This document shows, piece after piece, positions 22,599 to 35,178 of a stretch of DNA of 64,000 nucleotides. The stretch is from NCBI RefSeq assembly GCF_000346465.2, contig NC_034014.1:15410630-15474629 (forward strand), in the 5' to 3' direction. Origin of the DNA: Prunus persica. Its lineage: Eukaryota; Streptophyta; Magnoliopsida; Rosales; Rosaceae. The translations under genes and the position numbers were made by a program. The stretch's first letter is position 1. Every line of letters starts with the position of its first letter. The notes under the pieces were generated by a model. That model was not told the origin of the DNA, did not search any database, and worked only from the letters and a program-made list of their open reading frames with translations.

Positions 22599-25500
22599 CA
22601 AGCAAAGCGTCAGGACCAAGCCGAGGAAATCCGTCCAGAGGTCTTTCCGGAAGAAGGATGGAAACCTGAGGAGGACGTCGAGTTAATACCCTTAGATCCT
22701 GACCAGCTAGACAGGAAAGCGCGGATCGGCTCGCGCTTAAGCCCAGAAGAGAGGGTGGATCTTACCACATTCCTCCAGAGCAACAAAGACATGTTCGCAT
22801 GGTCGCCATCAGACATGCCTGGCATCGACCCAAACATCATCTGTCATCGACTCCACGTCAACCCCGCGTGCAAGCCAATGGCCCAGAAGAGACGCAACTT
22901 CGCACCCGAGCGAGTCGCTATCATCGAAGCCGAGATTGACAAACTCCTCGCTGCCAGCTTCATCGAAGAGGTCTCCTACTCAGAATGGCTTGCCAACGTT
23001 GTCTTGGTGGCAAAACAAGAAAAGGGCAAATGGAGAGTTTGCGTTCGATTACACAGACCTCAGCAAGGCATGCCCTAAAGACAACTTCCCATTGCCGAGA
23101 ATCGACCAACTCGTGGATTCCACTTCTGGCAATCAGTTGCTCAGCTTCATGGACGCCTACTCCGGCTATAACCAAATCCTGATGCACGAGGATGACAAGG
23201 TGAAAACTTCTTTCATCATCCAGAGAGGGACTTACTGTTACAAGGTCATGCCCTTTGGGCTGAAGAACGCCGGAACAACCTATCAAAGGCTTGTAAATAA
23301 AATCTTCAAGGAGCAGATCGGCAAAACTATGGAGGTCTACGTGGATGACATGCTGGTCAAAGCCCCAAAACGTGCAGAACACATTGGAAATCTTGCTGAG
23401 TCATTCAGCTTGCTCCGCCAGTATCGCATGAAGTTGAATCCAAGTAAATGCACGTTTGGTGTATCCTTCGGCCGATTCTTGGGATACCTAGTCACGCAAC
23501 GAGGTATCGAGGCACACCCACGCCAAATCAAAGCCATTCTCGAGATGAAATCGCCCTCCACGGTGAAGGAAATACACAGTCTGACGGGCAGAGCAGCGGC
23601 CCTCAACCGATTCCTCTCGAGATCAACTGACAAGTGCAGACCATTCTTTAAAGCTTTGAAGAAAGGACAAAGAGACAAATGGGACGAGGAGTGCGAAGTA
23701 GCTTTCCAGAGTCTGAAGACTTACCTCGCCTCACCTCCTCTGTTCTCAAAACCAGTCCCTGGTGAGGACTTGTTTGTATACCTGGCAGTGTCCAACTCAG
23801 CTATCAGTTCAGCTCTCATTAGAGAAGAGCTGGGGGCCCAACATCCGGTATTCTACACGTCAAAAGCTCTCCTCAATGCAGAAACTCGCTACCCGAAGTT
23901 GGAGAAACTTATTTTGGCTCTTGTAGTTTCTGCGAGAAAGCTGCGACCCTACTACCAAGCTCATCGAGTCATCGTCATGACCGACTTTCCTTTGAGATCA
24001 ATCCTCCACAGCCCTGATGCTTCTCAGCGACTCATGAAGTGGGCTATAGAGCTAAGCCAATATGACCTCCTCTACCGGCCAAAAACTGCAATAAAAGCCC
24101 AGGCTTTAGCAGACTTCGTCGTAGAATTCACCCCGTCAGCCGAAAAAGAGAAGTTGGTCAACCAAAAGAAGGAAAGTTCAAAAGCAGACAGGACCTCCGC
24201 AGAACCTAGCCAACCCAGAGACATGTGGCAGTTGCGCGTAGACGGAGCGTCGAACCAAAAAGGAGCTGGAGCAGGGGTCGTCATCACCACTTCGGATGGA
24301 ACCCTGTTGGAGCAAGCTATTACGCTTGGCTTTTCGGCCTCAAACAACGAGGCAGAATACGAGGCATTGCTTGCCGGCCTACGCTTGGCAAAAGAGCTCG
24401 CAATCAAAAAGCTAGCCATCTACTCAGACTCACAATTGATCACGAATCAGGCCTCAGGTGAATACATGGCAAAGCACCCAAGGATGATCTTGTACCTTGA
24501 CAAAGTCCAAGAGCTGTTGAAGGCATTTCCCACCTTCACCATCCAACAAGTGCCTCGGGCAGAGAACGCTCATGCAGAGCACTGGCAAGCCTAGGATCAG
24601 CGCTGGATACCCAGTTCAGACGCTCCATCCCGGTCGAACACCTTGACCGACCAAGCATTGAAGAAATAGAGCTAATCGATACCATGCAGATTGACGAGGA
24701 CCCAAGTTGGCAAGACCCCATCATCGACTATTTGACGAATGGAAACCTACCAACGGACAAGTCCGAAGCTAGAAAGGTCCAGCAGAAGGCCGCGAGATAC
24801 TACATGCACGGCAACAAGGACATCCGCAGATCGTACTCCGGCCCTCATCTCACCTGCATAAAGTACCCTCAAACGCTTGAGGTTCTCTACAAAATTCACG
24901 ACGGCGAGTGTGGCAACCACTCTGGGGGCAGGTCGCTAGCCCAGAAAGCTCTAAACATAGGCTACTTCTGGCCTACCATGTGTCATGACTCCGCTGAATA
25001 TGTCAAGAAGTGTGATCGCTGTCAGCGATACAAGCCGATCCCTAATCTGCCTGCCGAAGTCTATCATCCGCAAAACAGTCCATGACCGTTTATGCAATGG
25101 GCCATCGACCTAGTGGGTCCCTTGCCACCAGCTCCCGCCAAGAAAGAAATGATGATCGTCGCCACCGACTACTTTACTAAATGGATCGAGGCCGAAGCTC
25201 TATCCTCTACTAAAGAAGCCGATGTGGAGCGATTCATCTGGAAAAACATCATATGCCGGTTTGGCTACCACAGTCGCTGGTTACCGACAATGGCTCACAG
25301 TTCATTGGCAAGCAGATCACCGCTTTTTTTGCGAAATACAAGATCAAGCAACACTTGTCCACCCCGAGGTATCCACAAGGAAATGGACAAGCCGAGGCAT
25401 CCAACAAAGTCATATTGGACTGCTTAAAGAAAAGGCTGGAAGGCGCTGAAGGAAAATGGGTGGATGAACTCCCCGGAGTACTATGGGCTTATCGCACCAC

Positions 25501-25942
25501 CAAACGAAGATCGACTGGTGAAACCCCATTCTCCCTCGCCTATGGAACAGAAGCGATCATACCACCTCACATCACTGTCCCCTCCATAAGCATGGAAGTG
25601 GGCAGTGTTGATCAGAACTCCGAGCAGATGAGACTCAAACTTAACTTACTTGAAGGCGAACGTGAGAAGACCATTATCCGGGTCGCCTCCTATCAGCAGC
25701 AGTTGAAGTCTTACCACGACAAAAGAGCTAAGGTCAGACAGTTTCAACCAGGCGACCTCATGCTAAGAAAGGCTTTCATCACTGCACCGAGGCAAGGGTC
25801 AAAAAAGATGAATCCTAACTGGGAGGGTCCTTACATGGTCAGCCGGTCTGGGGGCAGAGGAAGCTACACACTCGACACTATGGAGGGGAAGGAAATACCA
25901 CGACAATGGAATGCTCACCATCTTCGAAAGTATTATCCGTAG
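22599..25942 (+). pseudogene. Gypsy pol: RT, RNase H, aRNase H, integrase (broken)
   Basis: Reading through frames, I see RT from about 22755 (FIEEVSYSEWLANVV, MDAYSGYNQI, MPFGLKNAGTTYQRLVN, and catalytic YVDD at about 23340). RT-linked RNase H follows (about 23770-24130, VFYTSKALLNAETRYPKLEK). A second RNase H is at about 24220-24590 (LRVDGASNQKGAGAGVV, NNEAEYEALLAGL, YSDSQL). The integrase zinc region is at about 24890-25040 (GNHSGG, CDRCQRYK). The integrase core follows (DLVGPLP, VTDNGSQF, GNGQAEASNK). Breaks: frameshift near 23040, frameshift near 24585, TGA at 25084-25086 and frameshift near 25250. This copy cannot make a full pol. Catalytic motifs are otherwise retained, which fits a young but defective element. 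Confidence 0.88.
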
Positions 25943-26095
25943 CACCTCCTCCTGACTGCTAGAAGTTCTAAGTTTTGTACCAAGTTGTTTCCATTTTCGA
26001 ATAAAGGACTGTAATCTTATGAATATCAATATAAGTTCAGTTTCTCATTCCAAAATGTCTCATCTGCCCACAAAACACAACATTTGCCCATAAAC

Positions 26096-26640
26096 AGCGT
26101 CCTTCGGGAGACGCAGGGTGCGCCAGAAATTTCCTAACGGGGATATCCAGGTTCCTATCCGTTTCCTAAGGGAGGCAGGATAGTCACACAGTTGCCTATA
26201 AGAAGCGTCCTAAGGGAGACGCAGGGCGACGACTAAAAGCGTCCGTTTGGAGACGCAGCCCGCTAAAGAAGCGTCCTAAGGGAGACGCAAGGTGCGCCAG
26301 GAGTTTCTTAAAAGGGGGTCGCCATGCTTCCTGCGGGAAATATCCAGGTTCCTATCCGTTTCCTAAGGGAGGCAGGATAATCACACAGTTGCCCATAAGA
26401 AGCGTCCTAAGGGAGACGCAGAGTGACGACAAAACGCGTCCGTTTGGAGACGTAGCCCGCTAAAAAAGCGTCCTAAGGGAGACGCAGGGTGCGCCAGGAA
26501 TTTCTTAAAAGGAGGTCTCCATGCTTCCTGCGGGAAATATCCAGGTTCCTATCCGTTTCCTAAGGGAGGCAGGATAATCATGTAGTTGCCCATAAGTAGC
26601 GTCCTACGGGAGACGCAGGGCGACGACGAAGGCATCCTAC
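26096..26640 (+). repeat. Tandem repeat, 197-bp unit, Gypsy 3' region
   Basis: CCAGGTTCCTATCCG occurs at 26147, 26344 and 26541, exactly 197 bases apart. Units contain smaller GCGTCC...GGGAGACGC inverted motifs. About 2.7 copies. It lies between pol and the antisense ORF, where Tat-lineage elements commonly carry tandem repeats. Confidence 0.9.
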
Positions 26641-27165
26641 GGGATGTGCAGGACACACCCGGAGTCTCTCAAGGGGGACCCTGGTGCTTGCCAACTCCCT
26701 AAGGGGAATCATCCAACGGGATGTGCAGAATACACCCGGAGTCTCTTAAGGGGGACCCTGGTGCTTGCTAACTTCCTAAGGGGAATCATCCTACGGGATG
26801 TGCAGAACACACCTGGAGTCTCTCAAGGGGGACCCTGGTGCTTGCCAACTCCCTAAGGGGAATCATCCTACGGGATGTGCACAATACATCCGGAGTCTCT
26901 CAAGGGGGACCCTGGTGCTTGCCAACTTCCTAAGGGGAATCATCATACGGGATGTGCAGAACAGTCCCGGAGTCTCTCAAGGGGGATCCTGGTACTCGCC
27001 AACTTCCTAAGGGAAATCATCCTAGAGATGTGCAGAACACACCCGGAGTCTCTCAAGGGGGACCCTGGTGCTCGCCAACTTCCTAAGGGGAATCATCCTA
27101 CGGGATATGCAGTGCATGCCCAGAGTCCTTCAAAGAGGACCCTGGTACTCACAAATCTCTAAAGG
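26640..27165 (+). repeat. Tandem repeat, 77-bp unit, Gypsy 3' region
   Basis: Six to seven copies of a 77-bp unit with GGGATGTGCAGAACACAC, CGGAGTCTCTCAAGGGGGAC and CCTAAGGGGAATCATCC. It directly follows the 197-bp array. 77 is not a multiple of three, so open frames across it are accidental. Confidence 0.9.
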
Positions 27166-27400
27166 AGGACGTGCAATCAAAACATAGGCTGGTTACTCAT
27201 GCAGTTCACAAGTCAGATATGCAAGTTGAAGTTGGAAAATGTAACTGAAATTTCCATAACAAACAGACCAACCGGCCAAGTTTAACAAAAAGAAGATGGT
27301 CAAATAAAGACCAATTATTCTAAACAAAAAAGCAAACTACAAAAGCTGAAAAGAAACAAAAAAGAGTCTTCGTCTACTTGGAGACGCCAGCAGAAGACTT

Positions 27401-29594
27401 TTAAGCTGCAGCCTCTTCGGCATCCACCTGACTAGCTACGTCTTCAGCAACTCCAGCTGCCTGAACCGTGACATCTGCCATCATCTCGTCTACTGCGTCT
27501 ACCTCTGCTTCATCCTCTCTGGTTACATGCTCTTCAATTCCCCCTTCCATAGAGGGTGAGTCGGGGCAAAGCATCTCGATGTCTACGTCGTCAATCGCAT
27601 ACAAGGAATCAGTCCCATTTGCGCAATGCAGGTAGCCCAACTTGTACGCATCTATGGTGGCTTCAGACTTGGATTCTTTAGCAGACTTATGATAGGCATG
27701 AAATCTAGCCAGGAGTTTGTCATAGCTAAGGGAGATGTCCGCATTCTTACGCTCAAGACGAAAGAAGGCATCTTTTCGACTAGCTAAATCAGCAGCGGAA
27801 GAGTTGAGCTCGGAATCCTTCTCGGTAAGGGAGCTTTTCGGCCCAGATATCATCGCCCTCAAATCAGAAGTCTTCTTCTCATAGCGGGCCTGCTCGGCGG
27901 AAAGCTGGCTGGCCAATTCAGCATTCTTCTTCTCCAACCCGCTGAGCTGGGCAGAAGAGGGGGCAACAACAGATGAGTTCCGAATAGTCTCAGCAACAAA
28001 AATCAGTCCTTTTTGAATCAGATGGAATGACGCTTCCCTTTGTTTTTCCAAGGAAAGACACGAGAAAGTGCCCAGATCGCCAGCCTGACGGACGTGATCG
28101 ACCAACTCAGCACAAGACGACAGATTTGATAGGAAGTTCGTCTTGAGCAGATCAGATACGCATGCATCCCCTACAGAGCTAGGCTTGTTCACCTTAAGAC
28201 CAACTGCCGACGTGGAGGAAGAACCCTTAACCCGGGCAGATGACTCTCTCATCTTCTTAGCCTCCGCTAACTTCATTTCCAAAAGAGTCAATAATGCTGG
28301 ATCATGAGCAGACCTCCCGTTTCGATCTCCATCTTTTGTCCGATGCAGACGACTTGAACTTCTAGGAGGAATGTCTGCATCTCTTTGACGCTCGATAGAA
28401 CTAGGTCGGGCACGAGCCGTTTCACGAAACATATCATGGTTGTCGAGCGTGTCAGCAGGAGGCTAGGGTGGAACACACCGAATACCGCACATACCACCGA
28501 CCTTCGTGCTATCTGCACCCACAAGATGCTTGACCCTGGCAGATGATGAGGGAGGAGACCCCACTTGAGTCTTCTCAGCAGAAGGAAGCCTTGGTTTCTT
28601 CCTCGATGGAGACCCATCCTTCGCATGCGAAGAAGTAGCTTCCCCTCTTGAAGATTTGGCAGCAAATTTTCTCTTTGAGATAGATTCAGCCGAACATTCT
28701 TCCTGTCCGCCAAGCAGATCATCAGGGTCAGGACCATTCGGCTTCCACCTTTCGACGTCCTCGGCAGGGGGCAGACCATCGTCTTCCTCCCGGTACTCAC
28801 TCAACAGCTAGCGCCACTCGCGAAACCTTAGAGGGATGTTCAAAGCACGGCGGACCTTAGCCATGTCCGGCCCAAGCTCCAATTGCTTGCTAATGTCACT
28901 CACTGCAAGCAGAAGACAGAAGTTAGTCAGCCACACTTCAAGAAATTCAAATGAAAGGAGCGCATCAAAAATTGCAAAGAGACATACCATCGCAATAGGT
29001 GATGGGAACAAGTGGGCCGTCACCGACGTCGCCTTCCCACGGTCCGCTGACCTCCAACACGTCGTCATGCCAAGCGTGATCCCCTTGACTAAGACTGTTG
29101 AACAGCTTGGCCTTGTAGACACGAACTTAGGCATACTGCTCGAAGTGCCTCACTTCGAAGAAATAAAAGAACTCTCACACCATCAGCTCCAACATGAAGA
29201 AACGACTCAGATTCTCGAAGCACATGATCGCCCGGTAAGCATTTGGAGTACACTGGCTCAGAGCACACCCCATGGCGCAGAACACCTCCTTGAAAAGCTT
29301 TGACAGCGGGAATTTGAAGCCCAAGGAGAAGTAAAAAGGACGGAAGGTGATGATCCTAGCATCAAGATCATTCGCATCCACTAAAGGCTCGTTGTCCTTC
29401 CGAGACTTCAATAGCTTGACTCGCACGTCATCTGGAATGGCAGACGCATAAGCAGCCCGCCACTTCTGGAACTGAGCGTCAGTCGTGACGCGGTGCAAGT
29501 TGGCCACGAACTTCTTGCTGTGCACTATGGAGCCTCCCCATAAATACAAAGGGACCTGAGAACTTGGAGTCTTGCTACCATCTCCGGAAGACAT
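27401..29594 (-). pseudogene. Gypsy antisense ORF (putative gypsy-type transposon protein)
   Basis: A minus-strand gene runs opposite to gag-pol just inside the 3' LTR. Exon 1 (29594-28988) and exon 2 (28902-27401) join across an 85-bp GT-AG intron, and one frame continues across 703 codons with no frameshift. Only in-frame stops interrupt it: TGA at 29175-29177, TAA at 29127-29129, and TAG at 28808-28810 and 28463-28465. The N-terminal part (FRPFYFSLGFKFPLS, CFENLSRFFMLELMV) resembles the Transposase_28/putative gypsy-type domain seen in plants. The middle is Ser/Lys-rich with KRKF and SRKKPR basic patches. The C-terminal part is a coiled coil (about 27.7-28.0 kb) with an acidic tail. Function is unknown in the family. 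The break pattern suggests substitutions only. Confidence 0.75.
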
Positions 29595-29959
29595 GGTTGA
29601 TCAACAAGTAGCTGCAAAAAGAAAAAAATTCTACATGTTAGAATGCAAAAAACTCAAGAACTCAAGAAGAAAGGAAAAATTCTCCAAGGCTTACTCTCTC
29701 TCACTAATGAAATCGGAATGGATTTTGGATGTGAAGAATAAATTGGAGGAGCCCTACATTTATAAGGATAAAAATTCCTTGACCTACAAGGAATCGCAAA
29801 TTCTTTCCAACCTGGGAGTTCATAAAATTGGCAAATCAAACACCTCCTCTACGCAAGAGCCCAAGTCCACGGAGGAAGCCCAGTTACAGCTGGACAGCCC
29901 AACGAATAATTTACATCTCCTACATGCCACCACGCGTCATGCAGAAGTTGGGGGGCATT

Positions 29960-30655
29960 TGTGGGAACCTAATTAAATCAAACCCTAGGTCGAATAATTC
30001 CTACCATTTGGGGATTATTTGACCAAATTGGGAGTCAATCAACCTAATTAGGAGTTACTCAATTTAATTGGGAATTATCCAATTAAATTGAACGTTACCT
30101 AATTGGGTCGAGATTTGATTTGGTTAATTACCACGATCCCCAATTAAATGAGAAGTTACCTAATTGAATTGGGATTTGATTTGATACCTACCACAATTAG
30201 GGATTTGATTTACCCTAATAAATCAAATCCCTAATTAATTAAATCAATTCCAAAAAGGGGAGGAATAATTCCCTTCCATCTACGGAATTATTCCTCTGAA
30301 ACCCTAGCCTCCGAGACTACTATAAAAGCATAGCCACACACAAGGGTTGAGGTATATCAGAATTACTACTAAAATCTCTACAGAAAATTCCTCTCAAACC
30401 CTAGCCACCTCTTCTCTTTCTCTCTTTTACATAAGGTTCCGGCCGCCCGATTTATATTATAAACACATCCCGTACCCTATTTTAGCTATCGTTTCTCTAA
30501 AGATCGATTGAACTGACTTAGGCATCGGAGGGCCTTTGGCCAACACCCTCCGGGTGTGGTCTTTTACTCCGATCTGTTTTGCAGGGAGAAAGAGAGGCGG
30601 AGAAGACGAAGGAATCTTAGGCGAATATTCTCCCGTGAGATTATTTGCACAAACA
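29960..30655 (+). repeat. Gypsy 3' LTR
   Basis: 696 bp, same length and termini as the 5' LTR, with about a dozen substitutions between them. It is preceded by a purine tract with GGGGGG (29951-29955 region), the polypurine tract. TATAAAA at 30321-30327. Confidence 0.93.
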
Positions 30656-30660
30656 CCCTC

Positions 30661-33378
30661 CATGTTTTGTAAAGTGCCATATTTGTCTGTCTGGATAGCC
30701 CCATCTGCTTGTGACCGTGGCTAGGATGAGTTGAGCCACCTCAGAATTAAAGAATTTTTGAACTAGCTCACTCCGCCATGTTTTGACTTCTGGATCAATA
30801 AGTTCCACCACGCGATGAGGCATCTTCGGGTGTGTAGAAAGAACCTTAAACGTGTATGGCTTGGGTAGCCACCCATCTTCCTTAATATGCACAGGCTCCC
30901 CATTTCCAATTCTCCATCTCAACCCGGCTTCAAGCACCTTGTGCCCTTGGATAATTCCTTTCCAGCCCCATGAAGAGCCTTTGCCACAACCTGCCTCCAA
31001 ATACTTCACGCCATACTTATCATGTAAGACCTGTGCAAGTAGTGACTCAGGATGCTGCACAATTCGCCATCCAATTTTAGCTAACATAGCTAAATTATAG
31101 CAAATCAAATCACGAAACCCTAGTCCACCAACATATTTCAGTAAGCTTAGGAGTTGCCAACTGAACCTGTGAATACCCTTTTGAGCCTTATTGTTGTGCC
31201 ACCAATATCTGGCAATATCCTTCTCAATCATAAGCTAACAAGAAGCTTAAAGCATGACATGGCATAATTGGGCATTGCCATTGCCACTGCCTTAATAAGA
31301 ATTTCTTTGCCTGCTTGTGATAAAAACTGTTCCGACCAACCCATCAATTTGGAGCCTATTTTCTTTCGCACCTCATCAAACACTGCTCTCTTAGAAGCAC
31401 CAAAGTCTGCAGTGAGTCCCAAATATCTACCAAAGCCATCCTTTTGTTGCACCTTCAGAATGTCCACAACTTGTCGTCATGTTCGCATAGGGCAATTATG
31501 ACTAAAGAAGATGGAGCTTTTATCATAGTTGATTGCTTGCCCTGAGCCCCGTTCATAACAGTCTAGGATAGATTTCATGTTTCGAACTTCCTGCTCCTCA
31601 GCCTTGCAAAATAATACGGAGTCATCTGCGAAAAATAAATGTGTGATTCTCATACCGCTGGGATGAAGCCAGAACCTGTTCAGGCAATGTCTCTCCTCAT
31701 TATAGCGAATTAGTGCCGAAAGCCCCTCAGCACAGATTAGAAAAAGGAAAGGCGAGAGTGGGTCACCTTAACGTAATCCATGGGTAGGAATAATATACCC
31801 AGCTGCCTCTCCATTGAGAAGGATGTTGTAGGAGACAGTAGAAATGCATTCGTACACCCAACTTCAAAACAAATCACAAAAGCCCAAAGCCTTCAACATA
31901 GCCATCAGAAAAGGCCATTCAACTTTATCATATGCCTTTGCCATGTTCAGTTTTACTGCCAAGCTGCAATTATCAGTCCCCATTCGCAATTTTAGTCAGT
32001 GCAAAATCTCGTGAACAATTAGTATATTATCTGTAATCAACCGTTCAGCCACAAACACAGACTGATTAAGGCTTACAATTCTCAGAAGCCCCTACTTTAG
32101 ACGATTAGTGAGCCCCTACTTTAGACGATTAGTGAGAACCTTCGAAATAATTTTATAAAGTATATTGCACAAGGCAATGGGTCTCCATTGCGTCATCTTC
32201 CTAGGATTATTTACTTTCGGGATCAGAACAATATGAGTATGATTTAGTTTCCGTGACATCCTCCCAGAATGAAAAAAGCTCTGGACTACCTCACTAACAT
32301 CTGCACCAATTGCCTCCTAAATTGTTGGACAAAACTGCCAGTGAACCCATCAGGCCCCGGTGCTTTTGTGGGATTCAGAGTCTTCACCACCCTGGTTATC
32401 TCTTCTTGGGTCACAGGTTTTGTCAAATTAGCATTGCATTGGCTAGTGACTCGGCGGCCCACACACCCTACTTTCTCAGCAATATTTGTCGAATTGCTCG
32501 TTGTGAACAGTTGAGCAAAATAGAATGTCGCAATGTCTCTGATCTCCCCCTCCCCCTCACACCACCTCCCAGTACTGTCCTCTAAGCCAAGCATCCGATT
32601 AGCTCTCTGCCGTACCAGTACCTTAGAATGAAAGAATTTTGTGTTTTTTCCCCCTCCTGTAGCCACTGGACTCGAGATTTGAGCTTCCAGTAAGCTTCTT
32701 CTTCGTGTAAAGCAATTTTCTGTTCAGACTCCAACTATCGCACTCGTACCCCATCAAAATTATATTCCTAATAAGTCGTGCATAAATCTCCTGAGTGTCT
32801 CAATACGAACTCGTGAGTTCCGCCACTCACTTTTGCGCCAATTGAGGATTCCTTTTCTGACCATTGAAGTTTAGAGACCACTTGCACACTCCGAGAGCCA
32901 CAAAAAGGCTTCCCCCATCTGTCTTTGACTAACTGACGAAACCCGTCAGTTGTGTTCCATCGCGGATCATAGATAAATTGTCTCTGCCATCTCTTTAGCT
33001 CGCTTTGAGTTTGTAATAACAACATGACATGGTCAGAACCCACAACCAGGAGATGGTGAATTTTGGCATCAGGGTATAAATATAGCCATTGATCTGTAGC
33101 AAGACCTCTATCCAGCCTTTCTTGTATGCCCACGTCGAGTCGTCGGTTCCTCCATGTGAAGGGGTAGCCCATGAATCCAAGATCAAGTAGCCTACTATCA
33201 GTGACAAAGGTGTGAAAATCTAACATACTTCTCACTGTATGTGTTACACCACCCACTTTTTCAGAAGCATCCAATATATCATTAAAATCTCCAATCACAA
33301 GGCATGCCTCTTGACAGCGAAACACTTGCTCTTGTAATATCTGCCATTGAGTTCTCCTAATACAGTCCTCTGTGCTTG
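30661..33378 (-). mobile_element. L1-type LINE, 5' part (EN-RT), truncated
   Basis: Minus-strand remnant of a LINE ORF2. From 5' to 3': the C-terminal half of an AP-type endonuclease at 32768-33390 (GDFNDIL, EKVGGV, LLDLGFMGYPFTW, SDHVMLL); the RT start at 32286-32666 (NPTKAPGPDGF); the catalytic FADD at about 31630; then GRYLGLTADFG, IGSKLMGW, LSQAGKEILIKAVAMAMPNY, and WWHNNKAQKGIHRFSW to 30661. ORF1 and the N-terminal endonuclease are missing, which is a usual 5' truncation. Many frameshifts. A 24-base unit is duplicated in tandem at 32087-32134. The gene continues at 19217 beyond the Gypsy insertion. Confidence 0.9.
32087..32134 (-). repeat. 24-bp tandem duplication in LINE RT
   Basis: AGCCCCTACTTTAGACGATT plus AGTG occurs twice without gap. 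It adds eight codons in frame to the RT region of the dead LINE. Confidence 0.9.
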
Positions 33379-33480
33379 CATAGACTGCAAATAGATGGTT
33401 TGGACTAGTGAAAAACAATACGGAGTGGGCCTTACAAGGGTCAAATAAGCTTATTTGAGAGATCCCTCAATGAAAGCTCT
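33378..33480. mobile_element. Foldback MITE, right end only
   Basis: Matches the right quarter of the MITE at 2856-3257 from AATAGATGGTTTGGA through CAAATAAGCTTATTTGAG to AAAGCTCT, followed by TA repeats. It abuts the truncated 5' end of the LINE. Confidence 0.8.
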
Positions 33481-33983
33481 ATATATATATAAAAACTTAT
33501 ATGCTTACTTGTAATATAAACTTTACAACAAAAGAGGATAGAAATTTTATAACATAAATATGGATGGTTCCTTATATGATAACAAAAGACACATAAGTGT
33601 GTCATATTTGAACATCAAAGTATAACTTTATTACGTTTACCTAACTTGAAAATTCATATTATGAATCAAAATTTAATTCTTTATAGTATATTGTTTGTCT
33701 TGATATATTTCTGGTAGCTTTTCCATGCATCTTGGGATTTACCTACAAAAGTGTAAACACATCAAAGAATAATTTATTATGTTAATTTTGTAGTTTCTAT
33801 TTGTTTGATTTATTCAAGAAGCTTACCGATAATACTCAATATGGATCCTTCCAGCACTAGGCTTGGCAATTTTCACAAAAGCGTCTTTGGCAAGAGTGAA
33901 GGTTCCACATCTTCGTGAAGGGCAATAGTCGACAATTTTAACCCAAACTTCTTCATGAGTACAAGGATTTCGTACCATAAAGA

Positions 33984-34845
33984 AATCTAAAATAGAAATT
34001 TGGCCTATGGCCGTTGGAGATAGCTTAAACTTTCAGATACAATAAATTTTTATTTTAGATTTCTTTATGATACGGTAAATTTGTTGTATCCGGAAGTTTA
34101 GGCCATCTCCAGCCATGGGCCATAGGCCAAATATAGTCCTAAAATAATGCAAAACCTATCTCCATTCATGGGCAAAAAAAAAAAAATTGGTTGAATTTGG
34201 TGGACCACATTTGGCCATTTAGCCCTCTAACCAAGCCAAATGTAGCCCAGCTTTGGCCTAGGCCAAATTTTTTTTGTAGGCCCAGTGCATGTGCTTTCCA
34301 AGAGGAGAAAGTATCACGCATAAGCAAGAGCACGAAACATCTCATGCAATTGCAGATCCAACAGCCAATATTAAAGGCGCGTTGACATCATCAATGACGT
34401 CAGCTAGCTGTTAGGTTTTTATTTTTATTTTTAATAACCTTTTTAAATTTTTTTAAATTCGTTTTGTTTTTAAAAAAAATACATATAAAATTAATTTTTG
34501 ATCGTTGGAGGTCAGAATCATTGATTGAAAAGTTATTATTTATTTATTTATTAAAACCTTTTTAAATGTTTTAAATTCATTTTGCTTTAAGAAAATATAT
34601 AAATTAAAAAATATTGTCTCTAAATCGTATTTTAATTAAATCAAACAATACATAGTCGTGGAATATATGAGTGTTGTACCATAGTTTTTCTCAAAATAAC
34701 AAAATATGAAGGGCTCTAAAATATAGCCATGCATGGCTGGAGATGGAAAAATTTAGTCATGCACTATTTTTTTAAAAAGTAATATTTTAAAGGGCTAAAT
34801 TTTTAGCTCTAGACTACATTTAGCCCTATGACTGGAGATAGCCTT
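33984..34845. mobile_element. MITE with GGCCATCTCC termini and extra foldback
   Basis: The element from about 34099 begins AGGCCATCTCCAGCCATG and ends TGACTGGAGATAGCCTT at 34845, its inverted copy. Its left part also exists as an inverted copy at 33984-34044, facing 34078-34136, so this end forms a hairpin. No coding capacity. A related copy lies at about 63370-63922. The superfamily is undecided. Confidence 0.65.
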
Positions 34846-35178
34846 GTTGAATTCCAACTTTTACTACCTAAATTTTTTTTCTGTTACTTCCACATATATG
34901 CCCCGTCCAGTTAAGCCATGACGTGGCAATCAATTTTGTTAATCCACGTGGCACAAAATGAGTGATTCCACATAGGTCTATTCACTGCCATATCATGTGT
35001 TAACAGATGATTTGATGGAAAAACTAATGGAGGTACGAAAGTTGTAGATAAACCAATTTTAGAGAAAACTTTAGGTATTAAAGGCTAACATTTAGTAAGT
35101 TTTCAAGCAATAAAGTATAATGTACTCAAAATTAACCTTCACTGAATGAAACATGGAGAGTCTTTAAATATAAGCAAA

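Larger units (their letters stand above)
19223..30655 (+). mobile_element. Ty3/Gypsy LTR retrotransposon, Tat lineage
   Basis: An 11,433-bp element has 696-bp LTRs at both ends (19223-19918 and 29960-30655), each TGTGGGAACC...CACAAACA, and a 5-bp target duplication CCCTC (19218-19222 and 30656-30660). Internal order is gag-protease, RT, RNase H, a second (archaeal-type) RNase H, integrase, two tandem-repeat blocks, then a long antisense ORF before the 3' LTR. The extra RNase H and antisense ORF are hallmarks of the Tat lineage. By eye the LTRs differ at roughly 14 of 696 sites, so the insertion is fairly recent although pol is already broken. It sits in the LINE. Confidence 0.93.

Noticed and set aside
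26644..27162. Repeated open frames on the plus strand
   Set aside because: They are translations of the 77-bp tandem array; the unit is not a multiple of three and the frames simply shift from copy to copy.
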